Shown: positions 53,139 to 61,768, counted from the first letter of the stretch. The stretch: 63,561 nucleotides of DNA from JACJYC01 sp964558465 (GCA_964558465.1 CAZLEF010000038.1:1-63561); one strand, 5' to 3'. Notes: generated by a model not told the origin, from the sequence alone. Numbers and translations: made by a program.

Positions 53139-55280
53139 TCAGTCCTTGATGCAGCGAACGGAGAAGGCCCAGGAAACAGGATTGAGATCACGGCCTAAAA
53201 TTGGGTCTCCGGGAGGGAACCAATAATACCAAGCCTCCCCTTTTCCAAACCTTGTACTACTCCAATAACCTCCACTTCTGCCTAAGAGAACAAATTCTCC
53301 GTTGGCAGTTCGTTCTCCGCCCAAGAGGGCGTCGAAACCGCTAAGACCATTTTTGATTAATACCCGATAGGCAATGGTACCATTGTTAAATCTGTTAGAA
53401 TAGACGCCTCCGAACAAATTAGTCATGTTTTTCCATTCCTGATCAGTTGGAACCCGCCAATTTTCTCCTAATAATTTACATCCGGCTATTGCTGCTTCCA
53501 AAGTAAAAAGGCGTCCGTATTTTTGGCAATTGGCCTTACTCATTTTATAACACCAGGAATCTGGAACCTCAATATTTAAATTATCTGCCAGCCAAATCTG
53601 GTTGTTGAGGTTTAACGTACGATAAACATTCCCTTCCTTATCCATTACTTGTCCATAAGCTTTTTTAAAGAAGGTCGTTTTTTTATCCTTTTCCAGAGTG
53701 GTAGTCTTCTCTGGCAAAACAGCCGGTTTTTCAGTCTCCTTGTTTTCTCCTGAAGGTTTTTCCACTTTTTTCTCCGGAAAGCCTTTTTCCTGTTGAATTA
53801 TCTGGTTTGATTGATCAATTTTCACCTGGGTAGACGGTGATTTATTCTGATCCAACCCATTATTTTTTAAAGTAAAATCAAAATCTGATGTTTTTCTGGT
53901 TTTCAACTCTAATATTTTTTGAATTTTATCCCTTAATTCCCCATCTTGGATTACATCCAGCATACTTCCAATAATCTTTAATTCAACCGTATCTGTGAGG
54001 TTTTCAACTTGTTCCACTATTTTTCTTTCGATAGCTCCCCGGTCTGTTCCTTCTTTCACAGCCAATTTGGTTTCGGGAAAATCTTCCAGGTATTCCAGAA
54101 ACACAACAGGCTTGTTTTCCAGTTGGGCAATCTCCCACCGGGCTGTTTCCCGGAAACGGGCTGTTTCCGGGTATTCCGCCAGGTATTCGTTGTAAGCCGC
54201 GACGGCCTCTTCTTTCGTTTCCCGGGTCTTCGCCTTGCGGATAAAGGCGTTTTCCCGCAACGGGCTTTCTTTCCGCCTTTCGATAAACCAGTTATAGGCC
54301 CGTTCATTATTCATCAGGTACCGGACGGCCAGCCATTCCACCCGCACCGGCGCAACAGCCCAGGAAAGACTCGTTAAGGTCAAAAGTGCGACCAGCAAGA
54401 AGCTCATGCGGCGGCGTACGGAACCGGATCTTTTCGGAACCTTTCTGGTCATGGTTGGCCGAGCGGGCCCCACAAAAGGCTGAAAAGGATATTGGATCGG
54501 CGGGGTTACAGCTCTTGAGGGGGCTTTTTCCGCGGCAAACGACAGGGCATATTCTGCCGCCTGCAGCCTTTCATCCACATCCTCTACCAGTCCTTCCGAC
54601 ACGATCTCCACCTTTTCCTCCAGTACGATTTCGCGGCGGCGTTCTTTACCTTGCATCAGTTCAATGACCGATACCTTGAGCGCGAGTGGGAAAATACCGG
54701 GGCGTGTGGGGGTGACGTAAAAGATCCAGTCTGTATTTTCACCGGGTTCGATGAATTGTTCCGGCGTGTTGAGGGTGCGGATGCGGAAGGGTTGCTCCGG
54801 GGAGGGGTCGAGCAATTCTACGAGCATGATGTCCGATACCCGGATATCCTTGAGTTGCACGTGTTCGTCGAGGTCAATGTTCTGGATGATGGTCTCCTTG
54901 TCCAGTGCGATCCGGACGATGCATTTGGATTCCTTCCCCAGGGGCATGGTATGCGGAATGCGGTACAATACGCTGCCCTGCCGGCCTTTTTTAGGGATGG
55001 GTTGTGCGTCTTCCGGAGAAAAATCGGCTTCGGTCAGGCTGTCGATCAGGTCGAAGAGGTCTTTGCGGAGGCGGTTGTATTCCAGTTGAAGCTGGTCGTC
55101 GCTGATGACGCCGAACAGCCGGTTCTTGTTGGTATCGTTGAGCCGGCCTTCGAGCGCCAGCACATCCCGGTATTTCCCCGATTGATCCGGCAACAAAGCT
55201 TTCAACTCCCGGATGACGTCGGCGATGCTTTCAGGGACGAGGGCGGTGAGCTGCTTTTTGATGTCGGTAATGGGTTTCAT
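53139..55280 (-). CDS. EAD11 - TM - FISUMP domain membrane protein
   Basis: In this 713-aa protein, residues 1-90 (IRELKALLPDQSGKYRDVLA, LEGRLNDTNKNRLFGVISDD, RLRKDLFDLIDSL) match effector-associated domain 11. This is a small helical adaptor used in bacterial conflict and signalling proteins. A beta-rich region follows (about 105-230), then a linker, a transmembrane helix (FLLVALLTLTSLSWAVA, about 290-306) and a helical TPR-like stretch. The last part is a Fibrobacter-major-paralogous (FISUMP) domain (about 540-713; WCYKMSKANCQKYGRLFTLE, GENWRVPTDQEWKNM, GYWSST, FSVRCIKD). The 3' half is much more AT-rich than the 5' half. EAD at the cytoplasmic side and FISUMP outside suggest a sensor-adaptor. 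No EAD-bearing effector is visible nearby. Confidence 0.78.
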   Translation of the reverse strand: MKPITDIKKQLTALVPESIADVIRELKALLPDQSGKYRDVLALEGRLNDTNKNRLFGVISDDQLQLEYNRLRKDLFDLIDSLTEADFSPEDAQPIPKKGRQGSVLYRIPHTMPLGKESKCIVRIALDKETIIQNIDLDEHVQLKDIRVSDIMLVELLDPSPEQPFRIRTLNTPEQFIEPGENTDWIFYVTPTRPGIFPLALKVSVIELMQGKERRREIVLEEKVEIVSEGLVEDVDERLQAAEYALSFAAEKAPSRAVTPPIQYPFQPFVGPARPTMTRKVPKRSGSVRRRMSFLLVALLTLTSLSWAVAPVRVEWLAVRYLMNNERAYNWFIERRKESPLRENAFIRKAKTRETKEEAVAAYNEYLAEYPETARFRETARWEIAQLENKPVVFLEYLEDFPETKLAVKEGTDRGAIERKIVEQVENLTDTVELKIIGSMLDVIQDGELRDKIQKILELKTRKTSDFDFTLKNNGLDQNKSPSTQVKIDQSNQIIQQEKGFPEKKVEKPSGENKETEKPAVLPEKTTTLEKDKKTTFFKKAYGQVMDKEGNVYRTLNLNNQIWLADNLNIEVPDSWCYKMSKANCQKYGRLFTLEAAIAGCKLLGENWRVPTDQEWKNMTNLFGGVYSNRFNNGTIAYRVLIKNGLSGFDALLGGERTANGEFVLLGRSGGYWSSTRFGKGEAWYYWFPPGDPILGRDLNPVSWAFSVRCIKD

Positions 55281-55319
55281 CGGGGCGGTATAAGATGGTG
55301 AAACAGGATGGTTTTGACA

Positions 55320-55437
55320 AAGATAAGGGAGGAAAAGTTAAAATGTAAAATGTAAAATGCGAAATGTAAAAGTTAAGGCCGTTGCCCTAACCCTCTTTAA
55401 CCTTTATCCTTTAACCTTTAACCTTTAACCTTCCCCC
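55320..55437. repeat. AAAATGTAAA / CCTTTAACCT word array
   Basis: AAAATGTAAAATG words change into AGTTAAGG and then into about five CCTTTAACC words, the complement type. It lies between two same-strand genes and could separate their transcripts. Confidence 0.8.
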
Positions 55438-56997
55438 TCACCTCCTACGCCGCGTCGTCCCCCCAAACCCCAGTACCCCCAGGAGCCCGCGGGTCAGTTC
55501 CCGGGCCAGCGTCCGGCCGATCTGCCGGGTGGTGGGGTTGTCGATCACCTTTTCGAGGGTTGATTTTTCGCGGCGGCCCGAAGTGGTCCGGGCGGCCTGT
55601 TCGCGCTGGCGGCGCAGTTCGGCCTGTTGTTCTTCTTCCTGGAAAGCCTGCATTTTCCTGGAAAGGATCTCATGGGCGCTTTCGCGGTCGATGACTTCGT
55701 TGTATTTTTTGATCAGGTAAGACCTGCGAATGATGTTATCGATCTCTTCGCCGGTGAGCACGTCCATCCGGGATTGCGGCGCACGCAGCATGGTGTGGGC
55801 CAGCGGGGTTGGTATGCCTTTTTCGTTGAGGGCCGTCACCAGGGCTTCGCCGATCCCGAGTTCGGTCAGGAGTTGGTCAACCACATAAAACTCCGATTCG
55901 GGGTAGTTTTCAGCGGCCAGTTTGATGGCTTTGCGGTCTTTGGCCGTAAAGGCGCGCAACGCGTGTTGGATTTTCAAACCCAACTGGCTGAGTACCGACT
56001 CCGGTACATCCGCCGGGTTCTGGGTCACAAAAAAGATTCCCACGCCCTTGGAGCGGATCAGTTTGATGATGGCTTCGATCTGGTCGAGCAGGGCATCTGA
56101 AGCTTCTTCAAACACCAGGTGGGCTTCATCGATGAAGATGACCAGTTTGGGTTGTTCGAGGTCGCCTTCTTCCGGGAAACTGGCATAAATCTCGGCCAGC
56201 AACTGCAGCATGAAGGTGGAAAAAAGTTTGGGACGGTCCTGGATATCCGTCAGGCGGACGATGGAAACGATGCCTTTACCGGATTCGTCCAGGCGGCAAA
56301 GGTCGTCCACTTCAAAAGAGCGTTCGCCGAAGAAGATTTCCGCGCCCTGCTGCTCCAGTTCCACCACCTTGCGCATAATCGAACCCACGGAAGCGCTGGA
56401 GATCAGGCCGTATTCAGCCGTGATCTGGTCTTTGCCTTCGCCGGTGAGGAACTGGATCGTTTTTTTGAAATCCTTCAGGTCCAGCAGCGGCAGGTTGTGG
56501 TCGTCGCAGTATTTAAAGATCACCGCCACTACCCCACCCTGGGTATCGTTGAGGCCGAGAATTTTGGAGAACAGGACCGGGCCGAATTCGGAGACCGTAG
56601 CCCGCAGCCGGGCGCCTTTTTCGCCGGAAAGCGACAGAAATTCCACCGGGCTGGAACCGGCTTTGAACGGTATCCCGATCCTGGCGTGGCGGTCTTCGAT
56701 CTTGGGGTTGCTGACGGCGGGTACGGCGATCCCGCTCAAATCCCCTTTGATGTCCATCAACAAACAGGGCACGCTGTTGGCCGACAATTGTTCGGCCAGG
56801 ATCTGCAGGGTTTTTGTTTTACCGGAACCGGTCGCGCCGCCGATCAGGCCGTGCCGGTTGAACATCCGCAGGGGCAATTTGACCAGGGTATGGGTCATGA
56901 CCTCCCCGTTGAACATGGCCCCGCCCAGGTCGATCGAACCGCCCTTGAAGGTATATCCGGTCTGGATGGTCTGTATAAATTCGGCTTGTTTAGACAT
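55438..56997 (-). CDS. HerA-like ATPase (DUF853/YjgR family)
   Basis: This 519-aa cytoplasmic protein has Walker A GGATGSGKTKTLQ (about residues 53-65), MDIKGDLSGIA, Walker B LVIFIDEAHLVFEEA (about residue 288) and FVTQNPADVPESVLSQLG, all typical of YjgR/DUF853. A basic coiled-coil tail (EEEQQAELRRQREQ) ends in RRRR. HerA-type ATPases form DNA-pumping hexamers; YjgR itself is uncharacterised. The gene starts 4 bp after the nuclease stop, so the two are coupled. Confidence 0.9.
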   Translation of the reverse strand: MSKQAEFIQTIQTGYTFKGGSIDLGGAMFNGEVMTHTLVKLPLRMFNRHGLIGGATGSGKTKTLQILAEQLSANSVPCLLMDIKGDLSGIAVPAVSNPKIEDRHARIGIPFKAGSSPVEFLSLSGEKGARLRATVSEFGPVLFSKILGLNDTQGGVVAVIFKYCDDHNLPLLDLKDFKKTIQFLTGEGKDQITAEYGLISSASVGSIMRKVVELEQQGAEIFFGERSFEVDDLCRLDESGKGIVSIVRLTDIQDRPKLFSTFMLQLLAEIYASFPEEGDLEQPKLVIFIDEAHLVFEEASDALLDQIEAIIKLIRSKGVGIFFVTQNPADVPESVLSQLGLKIQHALRAFTAKDRKAIKLAAENYPESEFYVVDQLLTELGIGEALVTALNEKGIPTPLAHTMLRAPQSRMDVLTGEEIDNIIRRSYLIKKYNEVIDRESAHEILSRKMQAFQEEEQQAELRRQREQAARTTSGRREKSTLEKVIDNPTTRQIGRTLARELTRGLLGVLGFGGTTRRRR

Positions 56998-57001
56998 TTC
57001 T

Positions 57002-57901
57002 TTATTGTTGAGTATTCCACTTTTCTGTGCGGAGCTGGAACTTCTGTTTACTGAATTCCCAAAGATCGATATTAAAATTTCCTTCCAGGGATGCTTCCAG
57101 GTCAGCGGGCATCAGTTCCGGGAAAAAATCAATGCCGGTTAAGGTTTCCACCTCGTCGATCGTTGTGGCAAAATGATAGAGCGGTTCAAAGCTGACTTCA
57201 TTGGGCACTACAAAAGCGATGCCTTTTTGTTCCGGGTTGGTCAGGTCGAGCAACACTTTATAAAAAGCAGCCGGTACAGAAACCTCGTTTTCACCGATTT
57301 TGCCTTTGGGGTCAAACCCCAGGACAGGGCCCGTCACCACATACAGGTTGCCACATTTTTTGGCCCACGACCGGGTGAGTTCTTCCAGTTCGCGCCAGAT
57401 GCCTTTGTTGAAATTCCTGGATTGAGGGGAGATATTGCTCAGCAAAAAGGTTTCTTCCATCGCTTCGGGGTCGAAGGCCATATCGGCTGCGGGGACGAGG
57501 TGCCCCCGGTCGTATCCGGAGCCCTTGTAATCGTCCGGGGTTGCCGACCCCGACTCAACCGCCGGGTCCGGGAGAAAAACGTCGGTGCGGTCGTTCCAGG
57601 GTTTATCCAGGTTTTCCTTGCTCAGCACATAAGCCACCCATTCCGCCTGCTCGTGGTCTTCGTTGTAAGACAGGGAATAATATTTGTGGCTGACCACCTG
57701 ACCGGTGGTGGAAGAAGGGAAAAAAAAAGCTTCGGCTGTATAATTGTCCTCCGGAAGGTCGGGCGGAGGCGTATTGCCGGAAAATTTGTTAAAAAGAAAA
57801 ACCAGGGCGCCCAACAGAGCGCCGAATAATCCAACTTTAACGATCATGTCCGAGCTGCCTTTTTTACTTTGCCTGGCATGATTCGTTCTGAGTTTCGCCA
57901 T
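57002..57901 (-). CDS. Membrane-anchored DNA/RNA non-specific endonuclease (DRGH family)
   Basis: This 299-aa protein has an N-terminal membrane anchor (MIVKVGLFGALLGALVFLFN, about residues 18-37) and a proline-rich stalk. A beta-beta-alpha-metal nuclease domain of the NucA/EndoG/Serratia type follows. The catalytic string DRGHLVPAADM (about residue 147) and the metal-binding Asn in SNISPQSRNFNKGIW are intact. It should act outside the cytoplasm. The ATG at 57901 is preferred because the upstream ATG at 57934 overlaps the -7 box. It heads a two-gene unit with the HerA-like ATPase. Confidence 0.9.
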   Translation of the reverse strand: MAKLRTNHARQSKKGSSDMIVKVGLFGALLGALVFLFNKFSGNTPPPDLPEDNYTAEAFFFPSSTTGQVVSHKYYSLSYNEDHEQAEWVAYVLSKENLDKPWNDRTDVFLPDPAVESGSATPDDYKGSGYDRGHLVPAADMAFDPEAMEETFLLSNISPQSRNFNKGIWRELEELTRSWAKKCGNLYVVTGPVLGFDPKGKIGENEVSVPAAFYKVLLDLTNPEQKGIAFVVPNEVSFEPLYHFATTIDEVETLTGIDFFPELMPADLEASLEGNFNIDLWEFSKQKFQLRTEKWNTQQ

Positions 57902-57923
57902 GAAATCGGGTTTGTTGACCGTG

Positions 57924-57931
57924 CAAAAATA
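57924..57931 (-). promoter_or_regulatory. -7 box (TATTTTTG) of the nuclease-HerA unit
   Basis: Read on the minus strand, TATTTTTG matches TAnnTTTG and ends 22 nt before the ATG at 57901. It implies transcription starts downstream of the ATG at 57934. Confidence 0.55.
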
Positions 57932-58144
57932 CAAATAATCTCAAGATTCGGGGAAAGAGAAAAAAGGGGATACCAACAAAAAAGAAAGGCTTTAGGTGTT
58001 CTGCCGGAGGCATTGTTAAAAAAAATAAATTTCTTGCGAGGCCAAGTTAGGGAAATATTTTTTCCCTTACAAAGAGATATGGCATTTTTTTTTAATTTTC
58101 GGGATTATTGTAAGGTTATTACCTGCAATCGATAAATTGAAGGT

Positions 58145-58753
58145 ATGCTCCATATTGGTATAACGGGCGGGATTGGAAGCGGGAAATCGGTCGTATGCCG
58201 GATCTTCGAGGTCTTGGGCATCCCGGTTTATTACGCCGACGACCGCGCAAAATGGCTGATGAACAACGACCCCGGACTCAAAGCTGCTATCCGGGGGCTC
58301 TTCGGAGACCAGGCTTATGCTGCAAACGGGGAATTGGACCGGAAATACATTGCCTCTGTCGCTTTTACCGATCCGGCCATTTTATCCCGCCTGAACGAAA
58401 TTGTCCACCCGGCTGTGCTGGAGGACGGTTTCGCCTGGCAACAGGCCCAGTCTGACGCACCCTATACCATCAAAGAGGCCGCGCTGTTGTTCGAAAGCGG
58501 TTCCTATCTGTTTCTCGACCGGATCATCACCGTGTATGCGCCCCTTGAACTGCGGTTGCAGCGTGTTATGGATCGGGATGGCGCCGACCGGGAATCCGTC
58601 CTGAGCCGCATTCAGCGCCAAATGCCCGAAGAGGAAAAAACCAAACTGGCCCATTACGTCATTTATAACGACGGAAGCCGGTCGCTGATCCGGCAGGTGC
58701 TGGATTTGCACCGGGAGTTTTTGGAAGAGAAGCCCATGCCGCGGCCTGACTGA
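58145..58753 (+). CDS. coaE: Dephospho-CoA kinase
   Basis: This 202-aa P-loop kinase has GITGGIGSGKSVVCR (residues 4-18), YYADDRAKWLM with the conserved Asp, VHPAVLEDG (HP motif), IKEAALLFESG and RVMDRDG. It phosphorylates dephospho-CoA in the last step of coenzyme A synthesis. It stands alone with its ATG at 58145. Confidence 0.96.
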   Translation: MLHIGITGGIGSGKSVVCRIFEVLGIPVYYADDRAKWLMNNDPGLKAAIRGLFGDQAYAANGELDRKYIASVAFTDPAILSRLNEIVHPAVLEDGFAWQQAQSDAPYTIKEAALLFESGSYLFLDRIITVYAPLELRLQRVMDRDGADRESVLSRIQRQMPEEEKTKLAHYVIYNDGSRSLIRQVLDLHREFLEEKPMPRPD

Positions 58754-58866
58754 AGATACGCCAGGTGAAAGGCGACAGCGAGTTGCCGGAAAAGGGAAGA
58801 TTCAACCTTTTTCCGGCATTTTGCATTTATATCAGGAATACATTCATCCAATAAACGAACAGATCG

Positions 58867-59652
58867 ATGTCCATACAGATTGTACCCAAGGAAAGGCAGG
58901 CCCGCGGAGCATTCAACGGCGGGGAGATTGTAGAAAACAAGCCCATTGGTTTTCCCCGGGAAGGGGGAGCGATCCGGCCTTATTCCAACTTGTTTTACTG
59001 GGCTTATGCCGAGGCCAAGGTCGACAGCACGATCGGCCTGCATCCGCACGAAGGGTTTGAGATCATGTCTTTTGTGGTGAAAGGGCATATCCGGCATTTC
59101 GATACCAAACTAAATTCGTGGAAGCCGCTGATGGCCGGCGACGCCCAGATCATCCGTGCCGGAAACGGGATCAGCCACGCCGAATTCATAGCGGAAGGCG
59201 GCGCTATTTTCCAGATCTGGGTGGACCCCGACCTGACCCAATCTCTTAGCAAGCCCGCTTCCTACAGCGACTATGCCGGCGCGGACCTTCCGGTACGGGA
59301 AGAAAACGGGTTGACCGTCAAAACGTATATCGGCGAAGGCTCGCCTTTCCAATTGGATACGGAGGGTATTGAGATCCGGGAATTTTCGTTTGACAAGGCG
59401 GCGGCAACCCTGCCCCTCGATCCGGCAAAAGTGTACTCCCTTTATGCGGTATCAGGTAATTTTTCCATCAACGGGAAGGCGGTCAGGCAAGATGATTTTA
59501 TCCTTATCGACGACATGGAGGAACTGACCCTGGAAAGCGACGGGCCGGGCAAGGTGTTCATGGTTGCCTCCCCGGCAAAACTGGGGTATAAGACTTATGC
59601 GGAGATGATGCAGGAGCGGGTGACTTCGACTTCGCTCAGCCACCGGAGATGA
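58867..59652 (+). CDS. Pirin family protein
   Basis: This 261-aa bicupin has the Pirin metal-site motifs GLHPHEGFEIMSFVVKGHIR (about residues 58-77), IIRAGNGISHAEF and a C-terminal cupin with ISINGK-type turns (FSINGKAVRQDDF). Pirins bind iron; some act as quercetinases or transcription co-regulators, so function is open. The last ten residues (VTSTSLSHRR) are encoded by a copy of a dispersed intergenic word (59622-59641), so the native C-terminus was probably replaced or extended by repeat invasion. Confidence 0.9.
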   Translation: MSIQIVPKERQARGAFNGGEIVENKPIGFPREGGAIRPYSNLFYWAYAEAKVDSTIGLHPHEGFEIMSFVVKGHIRHFDTKLNSWKPLMAGDAQIIRAGNGISHAEFIAEGGAIFQIWVDPDLTQSLSKPASYSDYAGADLPVREENGLTVKTYIGEGSPFQLDTEGIEIREFSFDKAAATLPLDPAKVYSLYAVSGNFSINGKAVRQDDFILIDDMEELTLESDGPGKVFMVASPAKLGYKTYAEMMQERVTSTSLSHRR

Positions 59653-59808
59653 TGTGAAGACACAAGTGCGACCAGACCGAATTAGTTTAACGCTTTTTTT
59701 ACTTTATCTGCTGATTTCAACCAATATACCTAATACTCTTAAATGGACATAATCACAATGGCATCGTCATCATTGTTATTCCTGGCGATAATGATCACTT
59801 CCAATGAT

Positions 59809-59867
59809 TTATACCGCGCGTCGGATGGTTTTTGGCAAACCACCCCTCCTGCGGCATTATACTTCGC
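59809..59867. repeat. 59-bp segment duplicated upstream of aspartokinase
   Basis: The segment is 51/59 identical, without gaps, to 61550-61608. It ends in TATACTTCGC, whose complement GCGAAGTATA appears at 59905-59914, giving a small inverted repeat around the copy. Confidence 0.8.
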
Positions 59868-59945
59868 GCTTTTAGGAAGTTCCCCATGCACAAAACTTGG
59901 CGGGGCGAAGTATACTTACCGCATCAAAGTAAGATTTCATTTTTG

Positions 59946-60197
59946 ACCTTAAGGAAGATATGGTTATCGCTTTCACCTGATTTATATTTTGTACTTGAAA
60001 ATGTACAAAATTATGTACAAAAAAACAAATTAAATTTGACACTGCCGGACTTCGAATACCAGGTCAAAGATCCCTGGATCATGTGGCTGTTCATCGATTC
60101 GGGAACCCAACAACAATTCAAAACCGGAAACCAAAAACTGCTGGACAACTGGCAGCGGATGGCGGAAGAAATCCAGCCCGCCCTGAAAGGCGGGTAA
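59946..60197 (+). pseudogene. Possible C-terminal gene fragment
   Basis: From about 60033 to the stop at 60197 the frame has normal coding composition (LPDFEYQVKDPWIMWLFID, LLDNWQRMAEEIQ). Upstream, the same frame runs through A-rich sequence and the duplicated segment, so no credible start exists. A TATATTTTG -7-like box near 59978 and an ATG at 60000 in another frame (MYKIMYKKTN) suggest a frame-shifted small gene. The function is unknown. Confidence 0.35.
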
Positions 60198-60235
60198 ACA
60201 TCCAGCATCCACCACGCCACAGGCGTGGCCAGCAT
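60198..60235. repeat. CATCCAGCATC words with palindromic cassette
   Basis: The cassette CCACGCCACAGGCGTGG (60212-60228) sits between CATCCAGCATCCA and CCAGCATC words. It lies between the fragment and the aspartokinase stop. Confidence 0.85.
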
Positions 60236-61537
60236 CTATGAGCCAGTTTTCCATTTCATCACCGGCACATCCTTCACCACCATCTGCACGGTGCGCTGGA
60301 TATGTTCTTCCAGCATAACGATCTTGCCTTCGCGCAGCATATCCAGCAAGTCCTGGGTATAATGCCGGACGGTGATCAGTTCCAGATTGCGATCGAGGAT
60401 TACCTTGAATTCCCTGGTGATCATTTCAATAAAGCGGTCCACTTTGTCGTCGGTGTCGTTGAAACAAACCACGAAGCTGATGGCTGTGTTCTGCATCATA
60501 TTCACCTGGAGCCGAAGCTCGGCGATCAGTTTGAAGAGGTAGCTCATATGGTGTTCGGCCACAAAGGAGAAATCCCGGGTGGAAATATAGAGTAAAGCCT
60601 GGTTTCGTTCCACGGCAATCATGGGCGGATAATGATCTTCCACTTCGCCGGAAATAAACGTGCCCTCCGCCTGGGGTTCTTTAAACGACTTGACGTAGAG
60701 CGGTATGCTTTTATTCTGGAGCGGTTTGATCGTTTTGGGGTGGATCACCTTGGCGCCGTAATAGGTCATTTCGATGGCTTCCTTGTACGAAAGCCGTTCG
60801 AGTTTGACCACATTCTCAAAAATCCTGGGGTCGGCTGTCAACACGCCGGGTACGTCTTTCCAGATGGTCATGCTTTCGGCGTCGAGGCAAAAGGAGAAAA
60901 TGGCGGCGGTATAATCCGAGCCTTCCCTGCCGAGGGTAGTGGTGAAATTTTCGGTGGTACTGCCGATAAAACCCTGGGTGAGTACAAATCCTTTGTTTTG
61001 AAGCAGGGGTTTGACGAGGCGCTCCGCGCGTTCTTCGGTGGCATCCCATTGCACCCAGCCTTCGCGATAGATATCATCGGTCAGGATCACGTCCCGGGCA
61101 TCCAGCCAATGGACGGGCAGGCCTTCCTGGTTGAGGTATGCGTGGACGATCTTGCTGGACACCAGTTCGCCGATCGAGACAATCTGGTCGTACATGAAAT
61201 CATAATTCTCATGGGGTTCATCTTCCAGCACCCAATCCACTTCCACGAAGGTATCGTTGATGGATGCAAAAACCTCATGCCCTTCCGGAAAAAGTTCCCT
61301 GCAAATATCAAAATGCTGCTGTTTGACCCCCTCCAGCAATGTGTATGCCTCGCCGGTCCGGTTAAAATGCGCCCCCACCACTTTTTCCAGGGCGTCCGTT
61401 GTTTTGCCCATTGCTGAAACAACGATTACCAACCGCTCATTTCCGTATTGCCGCAGGATGGAAGTTACATTTTTGATCCCTTCAACATCTTTCAGAGAGG
61501 CGCCTCCAAACTTAAAAACCTTGATTTCCGGTTTCAT
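60236..61537 (-). CDS. Monofunctional aspartate kinase
   Basis: This 433-aa protein starts with VFKFGGASLKDVEGIKN (kinase motif KFGGAS, residue 9). It continues with VVSAMGKTTD, TLGREGSDYTAAI, IWKDVPGVLTADPR and AKVIHPKTIKPL. About 130 C-terminal residues form ACT-type regulatory domains. It catalyses the first step of the aspartate pathway to lysine, methionine and threonine. There is no fused homoserine dehydrogenase. Its upstream region carries the 59-bp duplicated segment. Confidence 0.95.
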   Translation of the reverse strand: MKPEIKVFKFGGASLKDVEGIKNVTSILRQYGNERLVIVVSAMGKTTDALEKVVGAHFNRTGEAYTLLEGVKQQHFDICRELFPEGHEVFASINDTFVEVDWVLEDEPHENYDFMYDQIVSIGELVSSKIVHAYLNQEGLPVHWLDARDVILTDDIYREGWVQWDATEERAERLVKPLLQNKGFVLTQGFIGSTTENFTTTLGREGSDYTAAIFSFCLDAESMTIWKDVPGVLTADPRIFENVVKLERLSYKEAIEMTYYGAKVIHPKTIKPLQNKSIPLYVKSFKEPQAEGTFISGEVEDHYPPMIAVERNQALLYISTRDFSFVAEHHMSYLFKLIAELRLQVNMMQNTAISFVVCFNDTDDKVDRFIEMITREFKVILDRNLELITVRHYTQDLLDMLREGKIVMLEEHIQRTVQMVVKDVPVMKWKTGS

Positions 61538-61549
61538 TTACTGTGCATT

Positions 61550-61608
61550 TTATACCGCCCGTCGGATAGTTTTTTCAAAACGATCCATCCTGCGGCATTA
61601 TACTTCGC
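61550..61608. repeat. 59-bp segment upstream of aspartokinase (second copy)
   Basis: Ungapped 51/59 match to 59809-59867. It lies 13 bp upstream of the aspartokinase ATG on the opposite strand, so it covers the likely promoter/leader region of that gene. Confidence 0.8.
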
Positions 61609-61680
61609 CACGAAATATAAATAGTCGCGCAAATATAGGGCAAGACCCAAATTTGAACGGAAACAATCTGATTTTCCCGC

Positions 61681-61768
61681 AAAATATTTATTCCGGAGAC
61701 TGCGGACTGGCCACGCCTGTGGCGTGGTGGTGACTGGTGACTTGTGACTGGAGACTGCGGACAGCATA
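61681..61768. repeat. GACTGCGGACTG word array with palindromic cassette
   Basis: GAGACTGCGGACTGG words flank the cassette CCACGCCTGTGGCGTGG (61711-61727), followed by TGACTGGTGACTTGTGACTGG. It lies 3' of the CusB-like gene. Confidence 0.85.

Noticed and set aside
53139..57901. Complete defence system (EAD11, HerA, nuclease) as an established fact
   Set aside because: The nuclease is predicted to face the periplasm, DUF853 is often a housekeeping-type gene and an EAD effector is missing; kept only as a hypothesis.
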